A DNA stretch of 46,732 nucleotides, taken from an uncultured Gammaproteobacteria bacterium. Lineage in GTDB: Bacteria; Pseudomonadota; Gammaproteobacteria; GCA-002705445; GCA-002716945. The position numbers were made by a program, and so were the translations under genes. Shown here one piece after another: positions 30,434 to 40,557 of this stretch. Each line of letters starts with the position of its first letter. The stretch's first letter is position 1. The stretch is from positions 1 to 46,732 of the forward strand of contig CAJWVG010000005.1 in the NCBI GenBank assembly GCA_913048065.1, read 5' to 3'. Under the pieces are notes generated by a model. It made no database searches. It worked only from the letters and a program-made list of their open reading frames with translations, and was not told where the DNA came from.

Positions 30434-31201
30434 ATGGTAGTTTTGACATTAAATGTGTGTGGGATTAGAGCAAGCCAGAAAAAAGGTCTATTTAAATGGC
30501 TATCTAGAGCAAAGGCGGACATTATTTGTCTACAAGAAGTGCGAGCAACAGAAGAACAGATTGACACAAAGGAATATAGTATAAAAAATTACACAAGATA
30601 TTTATCTGAGGCTATTAAAAAGGGCTATAGTGGTGTCTGTATTTATGTAAAAGAAACACCATTAAAAATAAGCAAAACATTTGGTTCAAAATTTCTCTCT
30701 GATGAGGGGAGATTCATAGAGCTTGAGCTTGCAAAAGTAAGAGTAGTATCTGTATATTTTCCTTCAGGATCCTCTGGCGATGTTAGGCAAAATATTAAAT
30801 ATGATTTTATGAATAAATTTGAAAAATATATGAAGAAAATAAAAGAAGATAAAAAACCAACTATAATATCTGGTGACTGGAATATCGTACACAAGGAAAT
30901 TGACATCAAAAATTGGAAGTCAAATCAAAAGAATTCTGGATGTTTACCAAAAGAAAGAGAGTGGTTAGATAAAATATTTTATAAATATGGGTTTGTAGAT
31001 GCTTTCAGAGAAGTTAATAGTGAACCAAATAATTATACCTGGTGGTCAAACAGAGGTAGGTCATGGGAAAATAATGTAGGTTGGCGCATTGATTATCAAG
31101 TAATTACCCCTAATAGCAAATTAAAAACGTTAGATGCTAAAATATATAAAAGCAAAAGGTTTTCCGATCATTCACCATTAATAGTAAAATATCAATTTTA
31201 A
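30434..31201 (+). CDS. Exodeoxyribonuclease III / Crc family protein
   Basis: 'LNVCGIRASQKKGLFKWL', 'ADIICLQEVRA', 'ISGDWNIVHKEIDIKNWK', 'GWRIDYQVITP', 'FSDHSPLIVKY'; lies next to pyrE as crc does in Pseudomonas. Confidence 0.88.
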   Translation: MVVLTLNVCGIRASQKKGLFKWLSRAKADIICLQEVRATEEQIDTKEYSIKNYTRYLSEAIKKGYSGVCIYVKETPLKISKTFGSKFLSDEGRFIELELAKVRVVSVYFPSGSSGDVRQNIKYDFMNKFEKYMKKIKEDKKPTIISGDWNIVHKEIDIKNWKSNQKNSGCLPKEREWLDKIFYKYGFVDAFREVNSEPNNYTWWSNRGRSWENNVGWRIDYQVITPNSKLKTLDAKIYKSKRFSDHSPLIVKYQF

Positions 31202-31202
31202 T

Positions 31203-32441
31203 ATGATAAATAATTTAAAATCCATAATAAACCCGTACTTAGAAAAGAAAATGCTCATAACTTTATCTATGGGCTTTGTTTCTGGTGTTCCTCTATTATT
31301 AACTATTACATTGCTTCAAGCGTGGTTAACCGATGAAGGCATTTCAAAATCTACCATTGGGTTATTTGCTCTAGTAGGGCTTCCTTACTCTTTAAAATTT
31401 ATTTGGGCTCCAATATTTGATCATATTACTTTAACAAAGCTAGGCAGAAGAAGAAGTTGGCTTTTAATTACACAAATTTCACTTATCATATCTATAATTT
31501 TTCTAGGTATGGCTGATCCATCTATGAATGCTGTTAATGTTGCTATACTGGCAACACTCGTGGCTTTTTCATCAGCATCACAAGATATTGTGATTGATGC
31601 TTATAGAAGAGAATCTCTTTCTGATGAGGAACAGACTATCGGTGCATCTGCATATGTGCTTGGATATAGAATAGGTGCTTTAGCGGCTGGTGCTGGGGGC
31701 CTAATCTTAGCTGACTACATGACATATCAAATGGTATATGCATTTATGTCAGTAGTAATGATATATGGTGTTATCATTACGATTATTGCTAAAGAACCCG
31801 AACAACATTATGAGCCTTCTGGTTTTGCAGCAGCTATTTATAAACCATTTATAGAATTCTTTAACCGACATGCATCCATAACAGTTCCTGTCTTAATATT
31901 GCTTTTTATCTTATTGTATAAAATTGGAGATACAATGGCTCATTCATTAAGCACAAATTTCTACCTAGATATCGGCTTTACGAAAACCGAAATAGGGGCT
32001 GTTGTGAAATTTTTTGGCTTATTCGCTACATTAATAGGTGCTTTTGCTGGTGGCTTGATATCTTTAAAAATAGGTTTATTCAAATCATTGTTTATTTTTG
32101 GAGTATTCCAGGCTATAGCAACACTTGGGTTTTCGATTCTTGCTTTTGTTGGAAGCAATATATATTTACTGATAACCGTTATATCCTTGGAGAATTTGGC
32201 AGCTGGCATGGGCTATACAGCATATCTAGCATTCATTGCAAACATGACAAACAAAAGATTTACTGCTACACAGTTTGCACTCATGACAGCACTAATGTCT
32301 CTGCCAAGAACACTATTTTCTGGGTCTTCTGGATTTTTAGTTGAAATGATGGACTGGGAATTATACTTTGTTTTCTGTTCGCTTATAGCTTTTCCTGCTC
32401 TAATAATACTAATACAATTAAGAAGGAGCTTAAAACTATGA
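31203..32441 (+). CDS. ampG: AmpG-like MFS permease
   Basis: 'GFVSGVPLLLTITLLQAWLTDEGISKSTIGLFALVGLPYSLKFIWAPIFD', 'GRRRSWLL', 'ASQDIVIDAYRRE'. Confidence 0.88.
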   Translation: MINNLKSIINPYLEKKMLITLSMGFVSGVPLLLTITLLQAWLTDEGISKSTIGLFALVGLPYSLKFIWAPIFDHITLTKLGRRRSWLLITQISLIISIIFLGMADPSMNAVNVAILATLVAFSSASQDIVIDAYRRESLSDEEQTIGASAYVLGYRIGALAAGAGGLILADYMTYQMVYAFMSVVMIYGVIITIIAKEPEQHYEPSGFAAAIYKPFIEFFNRHASITVPVLILLFILLYKIGDTMAHSLSTNFYLDIGFTKTEIGAVVKFFGLFATLIGAFAGGLISLKIGLFKSLFIFGVFQAIATLGFSILAFVGSNIYLLITVISLENLAAGMGYTAYLAFIANMTNKRFTATQFALMTALMSLPRTLFSGSSGFLVEMMDWELYFVFCSLIAFPALIILIQLRRSLKL

Positions 32442-32989
32442 AAATCTTTAATACAGCTGATTTATGTGATGATCATCAGGATATTCAAGTAGCTGAACCT
32501 ATGTTTAAATCATATGGACAAAGAAAAAAGTTTTTTGGGAAAATAAGAACAGTTGAGGTCCTAGATGATAATTCTTATGTAAAAAGACTAGTCGATGAAA
32601 AAGTCAACGGGGACGTTATGGTTATTGATGGGAGAGGATCAAAAAAATGTGCTCTCCTAGGTGATAATCTTGCGAGAATCGCAGCGGATAATGGATGGGC
32701 TGGATTTATAATAAATGGTTGTATAAGAGATTCGGAAATTATCAGCACAATTGATATTGGAATTAAGGCTATTAATGTTATGCCTAATAAAAGCCAAAAG
32801 AAAGATCAGGGTAGCTATAAAAAAAGTTTAAGCTTTGCCAATGTAATATTTAAGGAAGGTGATTATACATACTCAGACTCAGATGGAATCATTATATCAA
32901 AAGATTTGCTTTTTCGTGATGATTTAAATAAGTCAGAAAATTCAATCATCCCCTATAAATTAGCAATATATACGAAGACATATAAATGA
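32438..32989 (+). CDS. rraA: RraA family protein
   Basis: 'TADLCDDHQDIQV', 'VMVIDGRGSKKCALLGDNLARIAADNGWAGFIINGCIRDSEII'. Confidence 0.85.
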   Translation: MKIFNTADLCDDHQDIQVAEPMFKSYGQRKKFFGKIRTVEVLDDNSYVKRLVDEKVNGDVMVIDGRGSKKCALLGDNLARIAADNGWAGFIINGCIRDSEIISTIDIGIKAINVMPNKSQKKDQGSYKKSLSFANVIFKEGDYTYSDSDGIIISKDLLFRDDLNKSENSIIPYKLAIYTKTYK

Positions 32990-33594
32990 TGACCAATATT
33001 ATAATAGAAACAAAAGATATCACATTATATAGAAATGATTCAAAAATCTTTGAGGGAATATCACTAGATATAGAAAAAACAAAGCTATTAAATATCTTTG
33101 GAAGAAATGGCTCTGGTAAAACGTCGTTACTGAAAATATTGACTGGTGTGACAGAACCGACATCCGGAATAGTATTGAATAGAAGTGATGATGAGACATT
33201 ATATGAAAAAATTATATATGTAGGGCATAAGAGTGGATTAAAAAATAATTTAACAGTTAATGAAAATCTTTATTATTTTATTAAACCAGAAGAGCAGAAC
33301 AAAACAACTAAAATAGACAGGGCTTTAGAAATTTACCAAATGATGCACTGTAAAAATATATTAGTTAAAAATTTATCACATGGACAACAAAAAAAAGTAT
33401 CTTTGATGAAGACTATAATAGCTGATGCTAAAGTATGGATACTAGACGAGCCTTACAGCGCATTAGATGCGGAAAGTATCAAAATATTTGATATGACAAT
33501 AGAGAATTATATTAAACAAGAGGGGTCTGTAGTTGTCACTAATCACAAAAAAATAACAGAAAACAGCTGGAGTAAGAACTACCAACTAAATTAA
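32986..33594 (+). CDS. ccmA: Haem exporter ATPase CcmA
   Basis: ABC ATPase 'NIFGRNGSGKTSLLKILTG', 'NLSHGQQKKVSLMK', 'WILDEPYSALD'; followed by ccmB. Confidence 0.9.
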   Translation: MMTNIIIETKDITLYRNDSKIFEGISLDIEKTKLLNIFGRNGSGKTSLLKILTGVTEPTSGIVLNRSDDETLYEKIIYVGHKSGLKNNLTVNENLYYFIKPEEQNKTTKIDRALEIYQMMHCKNILVKNLSHGQQKKVSLMKTIIADAKVWILDEPYSALDAESIKIFDMTIENYIKQEGSVVVTNHKKITENSWSKNYQLN

Positions 33595-34262
33595 TGAAAG
33601 ATTTATTACAAATTATAAACAAAGAATTTCTTCTAGTTGCAAGATCTGGATATGGGGTATTTATGCCGGTTGCATATTTACTGATAATAATGATTTTATT
33701 TAATATATCAATAAGCTTTGTTGACAAAAAAATCACTCAAGAATTAATACCATTAATGATTTGGATTTCATGTCTACTTATATGCATACTGAATTTAGAA
33801 ACGATTTTTAAAGAAGACTATGAGGATGGAAGCTTAGAAATGTTTTTAATTAATAAAAAAAATATAGAGTCTACAATAATCGCAAAAATTTTTACTCATT
33901 GGGTTTCATCTAATTTTCCTGTTGTTATTATTGCTCCAATGGTTGCTTTATTGCTTGGTCTAGACTCACACACCGCCATGATTCTTTTTATAAGCCTATT
34001 GATTGGTACACCTTCATTAACATTAATTGGATCTATTGCAGCAGCACTAACAATAAGTCTAAGATCAAATAAAATTCTTTTATCACTGATGGTGTTGCCA
34101 TTATATATTCCAATATTAATTTATGGGACTAATGCGGTGAATAACTCTTATTTTGGAATAAGCTATCAAGGTGAAATAACAATGATGATTCTGCTATTCA
34201 TACTTTTTTTATTGATAACACCATTTACATGTGCAAAAGCTCTTCTAGTTGCACTAGATTGA
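33594..34262 (+). CDS. ccmB: Haem exporter membrane protein CcmB
   Basis: 222-aa polytopic 'FKEDYEDGSLEMFLI...FTHWVSSNFPVVIIAPMVALLLGL', 'GTPSLTLIGSIAAALTISLR'. Confidence 0.92.
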   Translation: MKDLLQIINKEFLLVARSGYGVFMPVAYLLIIMILFNISISFVDKKITQELIPLMIWISCLLICILNLETIFKEDYEDGSLEMFLINKKNIESTIIAKIFTHWVSSNFPVVIIAPMVALLLGLDSHTAMILFISLLIGTPSLTLIGSIAAALTISLRSNKILLSLMVLPLYIPILIYGTNAVNNSYFGISYQGEITMMILLFILFLLITPFTCAKALLVALD

Positions 34263-34979
34263 TTTTATCCAATTAGTATTTTTTTCATGATCCATGAGCG
34301 TATTTCTAGCCGACATTAATATCGCTAATAAAAGATAAGCGGTGAAGCCAATTGTAGTATATATTAAAGGATATAACATTTCGCTAGCTATTGAAGGTGA
34401 GCTGAATTTCATTACAGATGGTCCTTGATGTAAAGTATTCCACCACTCTACAGAAAAATGAATAATTGGAATGTTTATAAAACCAACTATCGCAAGAATG
34501 TTTGCTGCTTTAGCGCCTTTGCGATAATCATCATATGAATAATATAAAAAGATGATTGAAAGATAAATAAATAATAATATTAATTCTGATGTAAGCCGTG
34601 CATCCCATACCCACCATGTTCCCCACATTGGCTTACCCCAAATAGAGCCTGTTATCAAAGCAAGAAATGTAAAAATAGCCCCATTTTTTGCTGATGCGAT
34701 TGATAATATTTCAAATACCTTTATCTTCCATATAAGAGAAATCACAGAGCAAACGAATACAGATGTATAAGCAAATAAAGACAGCCAGGCGCTTGGTACA
34801 TGAACATAGATAATACGAAATGCATCCCCTTGTTGGTAATCAGAAGGTGCAACAAAAAGACCTAAATACAAACCATAAGATATAAATAATAATGAAAAAA
34901 GAAATGCCCACGGTATTATTTTTGAAGAAAAAAAATAAAAGTTCTTTGGTGATATATTCTGAAAAAGTTTTTTAAACAT
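34254..34979 (-). CDS. ccmC: Haem exporter protein CcmC
   Basis: 'DYQQGDAFRIIYVHVPSAWLSLFAY', 'GSIWGKPMWGTWWVWDARLTSELILLFIY', 'HFSVEWWNTLHQGPSV'; internal ATG at 34979 preferred. Confidence 0.95.
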   Translation of the reverse strand: MFKKLFQNISPKNFYFFSSKIIPWAFLFSLLFISYGLYLGLFVAPSDYQQGDAFRIIYVHVPSAWLSLFAYTSVFVCSVISLIWKIKVFEILSIASAKNGAIFTFLALITGSIWGKPMWGTWWVWDARLTSELILLFIYLSIIFLYYSYDDYRKGAKAANILAIVGFINIPIIHFSVEWWNTLHQGPSVMKFSSPSIASEMLYPLIYTTIGFTAYLLLAILMSARNTLMDHEKNTNWIKSI

Positions 34980-35159
34980 AGCTCTTAATTCGTATTTTAT
35001 GATACCATAAAAAAAAGCTAAAACTAATGAAACACATAACAAAGAATAGTCATCTAAAGAAATATGAATCAGTACAAACTACATGGAATAAAGGAAAGTT
35101 TGGCAAATATAAGATTCTGAGGAAAATTAACAAACAGGCTTATGACTTATCAACGGCTT

Positions 35160-35966
35160 CTAAAAAATAGCTTCAATAACTGATTTCCAGTCATAATTAA
35201 CGTCAGATATAACAAAGAATTCCTTGTTTATGAAAGTCTTGTTTTTATTATATCTCAAAGGCTGCATAAACTTATCTACCACGACACCCCCAGCTTCCTC
35301 AATTAATGATTGTCCTGCAGCTGTGTCCCATTCATGTGTAGGCCCTAATCTAGGATAAAAACATCCTTGGCCAGATGCAATATAACCAAATTTCAGGGCA
35401 CTAGAACATTTAATAAACTTCGGTGAATAAATTTTATTTGCTAACAAATGTAGAATATTTTCATTTATCGAAGTACTGGTATAGATAATATTAGGGTGAT
35501 CACAGTTAACTTTTTTCGTATATAGTCTGGTTGGTTGATCATTTTTTTTCTTCAAATAAGCACCTATCCCTTTATATGAATAATATAGATCTTGAGTTAT
35601 AGGCGAATAGATAAAACCCAAAATAGGAAAATCATTATGTATTAAAGATATACATATGCAGAACTCATTGCCTTTATTCATATAATTTCTGGTACCATCT
35701 AGTGGATCAATTAGCCAAAAACATGAGTGTCTATCTTGACCTTTATAATCTTCTTCTGAGATTATAGGTATTTCTGGAGTTATAAGCCTGAGTCCTTCTG
35801 TTAAGATTTTATTGGAGCCAATGTCAGCATCTGTTACAGGTGTTTTATTTTCCTTAGTAACATAATTTAAATCCGTATCGTGCAATTTTATTTGCAATGC
35901 TCCAGCCTCAAAACATATTTTCTGGAGAGATGGAAGTATTTCATTGAACCTATTTTTATTTAACAT
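35160..35966 (-). CDS. cysQ: 3'(2'),5'-bisphosphate nucleotidase (CysQ)
   Basis: 'NKTPVTDADIGSNKIL', 'PIISEEDY', 'FWLIDPLDGTRNYMNKGNEF', 'GPTHEWDTAAGQSLIEEAGG'. Confidence 0.93.
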   Translation of the reverse strand: MLNKNRFNEILPSLQKICFEAGALQIKLHDTDLNYVTKENKTPVTDADIGSNKILTEGLRLITPEIPIISEEDYKGQDRHSCFWLIDPLDGTRNYMNKGNEFCICISLIHNDFPILGFIYSPITQDLYYSYKGIGAYLKKKNDQPTRLYTKKVNCDHPNIIYTSTSINENILHLLANKIYSPKFIKCSSALKFGYIASGQGCFYPRLGPTHEWDTAAGQSLIEEAGGVVVDKFMQPLRYNKNKTFINKEFFVISDVNYDWKSVIEAIF

Positions 35967-36492
35967 TGTTCAGGCCATATTTATATATATACAATGCAGC
36001 TAATGCACGTGAATCTATGTTTTTATTTTCATTTAAAAAACTACTAAGATTTTGTTTCGCACATTTTTCAATAATTAACTCTTCGGGTTCATCTCCAGGT
36101 AATTTTGATGGTGAAAGACCTTCAGCTAAAATAATATAAGTTTTATGATCAATATATCCGGGCGCTAAATCTAGAGTGTAAATGTGTTTCAACATAGTAG
36201 ACTTAAAACCAATTTCTTCTTGTAATTCTCTATTTGCAGCATCCAATATCAACTCACCTTCATCAATTTTACCTTTTGGGAATGTTAATGAATAATCATC
36301 AACAGCAGCTGCATATTCTTTTATGAAATAAAATTCATCGTTCAAAATAGGCATGACCATAACAGCTCCATACCCAGTTCCAGAAATAACTTCATACTCG
36401 CGGTGAACTTTATTCTCGAACTCGATATCAAGTTTCTCAACTTTAAAAAGTTTTGTTTTCGTAATGATTGATTTATTTTTGATGGTAGGCAT
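35956..36492 (-). CDS. nudE: ADP compounds hydrolase (NudE-like Nudix)
   Basis: Nudix box 'GKIDEGELILDAANRELQEEIGF', adjacent to cysQ. Confidence 0.9.
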   Translation of the reverse strand: MPTIKNKSIITKTKLFKVEKLDIEFENKVHREYEVISGTGYGAVMVMPILNDEFYFIKEYAAAVDDYSLTFPKGKIDEGELILDAANRELQEEIGFKSTMLKHIYTLDLAPGYIDHKTYIILAEGLSPSKLPGDEPEELIIEKCAKQNLSSFLNENKNIDSRALAALYIYKYGLNNVK

Positions 36493-36540
36493 TATAAAAT
36501 GATTATATATATTTTCACTAGAGATGATACAGTAAATAAC

Positions 36541-37191
36541 ATGGAATTAAAAGACAACAAATATTATCTTATTGACCTTGATGGTGTGATATTAGACACC
36601 AGCTATGATAATCATTTTTGGCAAGTTCATATACCTGATGTTTATGCAAAAAAAAAGTCGATCTCTATGGAAGATTCTATTAAAGTAACTCATTCTCTTT
36701 TTAACTATAAAAAGAAAACAAAAGATTGGTATGACATAGATTACTGGTCAAATATACTCGATATTGACATAAAAGCCGAAAAAGAGAAAAAGGAAAATAT
36801 GAATAGAATGTCCTATAAGGAAGGAGCTATAGAGGTTCTAGATAAAATGAAAAAACTCAACAAAGAACTCTATTTGGTAACAAATGCCCATAAAAAAACA
36901 TTAGAAATAAAACTACAAAAATTTCATATCAAAAAATATTTTAAACAGATGATATGTTCGCATGAGCTCGGTTATATTAAAGAAGATATCCAATTTTGGC
37001 ATGTCCTTAGAACGAAACTCAATATTAACTATTCTAAGTCCTTACTAATAGAAGACACTATGGATAATATTAGTTCTGCTTATCACGCCGGCTTAAGAAA
37101 TTTTATTTATATCACTGATGATAAAGAAACAAATAATAAAGTTAATGCACAATATATAAAAGCTTTTTCAGAACTTGCCTCTAGCTTTTAA
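36541..37191 (+). CDS. HAD hydrolase, YrfG-like (GMP/IMP nucleotidase family)
   Basis: 'YLIDLDGVILDTSYDNHFWQVHIPDVYA', 'LYLVTNAHKKTLEIKL', 'LLIEDTMDNISSAYHAGLR'; next to nudE. Confidence 0.82.
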   Translation: MELKDNKYYLIDLDGVILDTSYDNHFWQVHIPDVYAKKKSISMEDSIKVTHSLFNYKKKTKDWYDIDYWSNILDIDIKAEKEKKENMNRMSYKEGAIEVLDKMKKLNKELYLVTNAHKKTLEIKLQKFHIKKYFKQMICSHELGYIKEDIQFWHVLRTKLNINYSKSLLIEDTMDNISSAYHAGLRNFIYITDDKETNNKVNAQYIKAFSELASSF

Positions 37192-37692
37192 AAATGAGAG
37201 TCTACTAAACTCAAAAGAACTAGGAAAAACTTCATCCACATATAAAATTTTTTTTGAAAATTTATATAAAGATATTCTATGAATAGAATCATTAATCATT
37301 CTATAGTTTGTTTTAATTCTCCGAAATCTTTTTGAGTTTAATATATATGTCCCTAAAGACTTAGTGCCAAGAATTTTCAAGAATCTCTCACGGCCTGACA
37401 CATGTTTTTGTGGCATGAACGTGTGAGCCTCGATGCTAGGATATAAGGATGTTGACAAAATAACTTTTCTAAATACTCCAAAGGCTTTGACTTTGTCAAA
37501 TAAGTGATACGCGCAAGTCCTCGATGACAGCAAGGATGTCTGTGAAATAACTTTTACTTTAAAATTATGGTTAGGTAAAGATGTTAATTTGTTTGTTAAA
37601 GAATTACAGTCGATGATGCTTAATTTTGTTTTGAGACCTAATCCTTTTATTTTAGATTCATTTTTCCAGTTTGAAAGATATTTGTATTTCAT
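37168..37692 (-). CDS. ubiC: Putative chorismate lyase (UbiC)
   Basis: Weak motifs 'LGTYILNSKRFRRIKTNYRMI' and 'LYVDEVFPSS' in the right order; position next to recG. Confidence 0.6.
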   Translation of the reverse strand: MKYKYLSNWKNESKIKGLGLKTKLSIIDCNSLTNKLTSLPNHNFKVKVISQTSLLSSRTCAYHLFDKVKAFGVFRKVILSTSLYPSIEAHTFMPQKHVSGRERFLKILGTKSLGTYILNSKRFRRIKTNYRMINDSIHRISLYKFSKKILYVDEVFPSSFEFSRLSFLKARGKF

Positions 37693-37694
37693 AT

Positions 37695-39770
37695 TTATAA
37701 TTGAATAGTTTCAGATGATTCTTTACCCCATCTTTTTATTAATTTTGATTTACTCTTTTCATCAAGTAAATCTAACCTTTTATGAGACTCTTTAATTAAT
37801 GGGTAATTATTAATAGCATCTTCTGGTGTAGCGAGTTTGAAATTATGATTAATCCCTGACTGCTTATTGCCCAAATATTCTCCAGCTCCTCTTAGTTTTA
37901 AATCTTCTTCAGCTATTGCAAAACCACTTGTATAATCTTCTAAGGCTTTCAATCTAGAAAATGCTTTTTCAGACAAAGAGTCTTTACTGACTAAATAACA
38001 ATAACTTTGTTTGTCGCACCTACCTACTCTTCCTCTAAGTTGATGAAGTTGTGATAAACCAAATCTATTAGGATCCTCTATAACAATACATGTAGCATTT
38101 GGTACATCAACACCAACCTCTATCATGGTAGTACAAACAAGAATCTTAATTTTGCCCTTGATAAACAGATTCATTATTTTTGAGTTTTCTTTAGAATCTT
38201 GCCTTCCATGCAACATTGAAATCTTTTCTGACGTAAAGATACTACAGAGTTCATCATATATACCTTTAACATATTCAGCTTCATGTTCTTCTGTGTAATC
38301 TATGCAAGAGCATACCCAATATACTTGGTTATTGTTACTTAATATCTTTCTAACTTTTTCATACAATGATGGCCTGTCAAGATGAGATATAATTTCTGTT
38401 GATATTATTTTTCTATTTTGAGGCATATCCTTTATTACTGTATATTCTAAACCTTCATATAGCACAAGGGATAATGATCGAGGTATTGGTGTCGCTGATA
38501 AATATAGCTCATGCGCCAGATAATCTTGATCTTTATTTTTTTGTGATAAAAGTACTCTCTGATTTATTCCAAATTTATGTTGCTCATCTACTATTATTAA
38601 TCCTAGATTTTTGAAACAAACATCGTTTTGAATCAAAGAATGAGTTCCTATAACAATATCAATATTGCCCTCAAGTAAATCCTTTAAAATAGAACTTTTA
38701 CGACTTGAGGATATGTTATTTTTTAGACAGACAATGCTCACATTATGTTTATTAAGTAACTTAACGAAGGTATCTGTGTGTTGGTCAGCAAGTATCTCGG
38801 TTGGAACAAGAACTGCTGTCTGTAAGCCAGATTGTTTAGTATATAAAGCAGCAATGATTGCAATTACTGTTTTACCAGAACCAACATCACCCTGAATTAA
38901 TCTTTTCGTTGGAAAGTCTTTCAAAAAACTTTTCTTGATGACTTCTGAAGCTTCAAGTTGCGATGATGTTAATTTAAAAGGTAGAGATTTTTGAAAATTT
39001 TTGACAGAATTTTCATTTATAGAAAAACTATATGATTTTGATTTTTTTGATGCTTCCTTGGCATTTGATAAAAGTAATTTATAAGCCAAAAGTTCCTCAA
39101 CAATAAATCTTTGTCGGCCTGATTCAAAAAGTAAATTGGACTGTTCATAATTATCAGATGAAGGGAAATGGCAGTATTCTAAAGCATCAAGATAATGAGG
39201 TATCTGAAGATCGCTCAATAATTTATCATCAAAGACATCATCATTAGATTGACTTTTTATATACATAAAAGCATCTTTAATAAATTTACGTATTTTATTT
39301 TGTGATATGAGCTTTCTAGTTTTGTAATAAGGGACAACATTTTCAATAGTTTTATTTTTTTTAATGATTTCTATTTCTGGGTGTATCATTTCTTTTAATT
39401 TTCCCTTGAAACGAATAATGCCTGTAAAACGGATTTTCATACCAACTTTTAGACCTGAATATATTATAATTTTATGGATAAATCTTATCTGTATAGTTGA
39501 GCCTCCTATATCTACATTTAGTATTAGGTTTGGCTTGAAGCCTTTTGTTTTTATTATATTGGTAATTGCTCCGACAAAAAGACACTGGTCACCGGATGTA
39601 ACTGATATAATGTCTGTAAGCTGTGTTTTATCAATTAAAAAAGAAGGTAAAAATAAAATTAGATCGCTTATTCTTCTAATGCCAATTTTATATAACTGGT
39701 TTTTTGTTGCAGGCCCAACTCCCGGCAAACCTTCTAAATCTTTATCATCTAATCTTTTTTGTGTGATCAT
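37695..39770 (-). CDS. recG: ATP-dependent DNA helicase RecG
   Basis: 'GVGPATKNQLYKIGI', 'LIQGDVGSGKTVIA', 'DEQHKFGINQR', 'LSATPIPRSL', 'QLRGRVGRCDKQSYC'. Confidence 0.97.
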   Translation of the reverse strand: MITQKRLDDKDLEGLPGVGPATKNQLYKIGIRRISDLILFLPSFLIDKTQLTDIISVTSGDQCLFVGAITNIIKTKGFKPNLILNVDIGGSTIQIRFIHKIIIYSGLKVGMKIRFTGIIRFKGKLKEMIHPEIEIIKKNKTIENVVPYYKTRKLISQNKIRKFIKDAFMYIKSQSNDDVFDDKLLSDLQIPHYLDALEYCHFPSSDNYEQSNLLFESGRQRFIVEELLAYKLLLSNAKEASKKSKSYSFSINENSVKNFQKSLPFKLTSSQLEASEVIKKSFLKDFPTKRLIQGDVGSGKTVIAIIAALYTKQSGLQTAVLVPTEILADQHTDTFVKLLNKHNVSIVCLKNNISSSRKSSILKDLLEGNIDIVIGTHSLIQNDVCFKNLGLIIVDEQHKFGINQRVLLSQKNKDQDYLAHELYLSATPIPRSLSLVLYEGLEYTVIKDMPQNRKIISTEIISHLDRPSLYEKVRKILSNNNQVYWVCSCIDYTEEHEAEYVKGIYDELCSIFTSEKISMLHGRQDSKENSKIMNLFIKGKIKILVCTTMIEVGVDVPNATCIVIEDPNRFGLSQLHQLRGRVGRCDKQSYCYLVSKDSLSEKAFSRLKALEDYTSGFAIAEEDLKLRGAGEYLGNKQSGINHNFKLATPEDAINNYPLIKESHKRLDLLDEKSKSKLIKRWGKESSETIQL

Positions 39771-39775
39771 GAAAA

Positions 39776-40165
39776 CTAAACATCAGAGAATACTATTGCG
39801 TCTATTTCTATCTGTACATCTTTTGGTAGTCTGCTTACTTCAACCGCAGCTCTTGCAGGGTAAGGTTTCATGAAAAACTTCTCCATCGCCTCATTGACAG
39901 CTTGAAAATTTGCCAAGTCTTGCAAGTAAACGTTTATTTTTACAATATCTGACAAAGTGCATCCTGACTCTTTGACTATCTCAGAAAGGTTTATGAATAC
40001 CTGGTTTATTTGAGGTATAAAATCTTCGCTGATAACTTCCATGGTATCTGGGTCTAGTGGAATCTGCCCTGATATAAATATATAATTACCAGCTTTTATA
40101 GCCTGTGAATAAGCGCCAATAGCTGATGGGGCTTTTTTAGTATTTATTGATTTGATTTTACTCAT
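39776..40165 (-). CDS. ridA: RidA family enamine/imine deaminase
   Basis: 'KKAPSAIGAYSQAIKAGNYIFISGQIPLDPDT', 'KPYPARAAVEVSRLPKDVQIEIDAIV'. Confidence 0.95.
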   Translation of the reverse strand: MSKIKSINTKKAPSAIGAYSQAIKAGNYIFISGQIPLDPDTMEVISEDFIPQINQVFINLSEIVKESGCTLSDIVKINVYLQDLANFQAVNEAMEKFFMKPYPARAAVEVSRLPKDVQIEIDAIVFSDV

Positions 40166-40518
40166 GGTTTTTTCCTTACATAACCGTCTTTTGATAACTT
40201 TTCTAGATATTCATGCCAATATGTTTTGTAATTTATCGATAAATCATATAGATAGTCCCAAGAGTATAAACCCGTATTATGGCCATCATCAAAATTTATT
40301 TTGATGGCATAATTACCAACAGGTTCAATTGCGTCTATGCCAGTGTGTTCTTTCCCCTTTTGCAGTACTTCTTGGCCAGGTCCATGCCCTTTAACTTCAG
40401 CTGATGGTGAAAAACACCTTAAATATTCAGTTGTAAGATTAGCATTAACACCATCTTCAAATGTTAATGCTAAAGTATTAGTTTTCTTTATGTATCTTAT
40501 TTCAGTCGGCTTAATCAT
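40162..40518 (-). CDS. DUF971 (gamma-butyrobetaine hydroxylase-like N-terminal domain) protein
   Basis: 'KPTEIRYIKKTNTLALTFEDG', 'LRCFSPSAEVKGHG', 'NYAIKINFDDGHNTGLYSWDYLYDL'. Confidence 0.9.
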   Translation of the reverse strand: MIKPTEIRYIKKTNTLALTFEDGVNANLTTEYLRCFSPSAEVKGHGPGQEVLQKGKEHTGIDAIEPVGNYAIKINFDDGHNTGLYSWDYLYDLSINYKTYWHEYLEKLSKDGYVRKKP

Positions 40519-40557
40519 TATAGTTAGTATATATTTATATTTAAACTATTTCACTGC

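Noticed and set aside
39364-39873. 169-aa + strand ORF opposite recG/ridA
   Set aside because: Antisense to strongly supported recG and ridA frames; no recognisable motifs.
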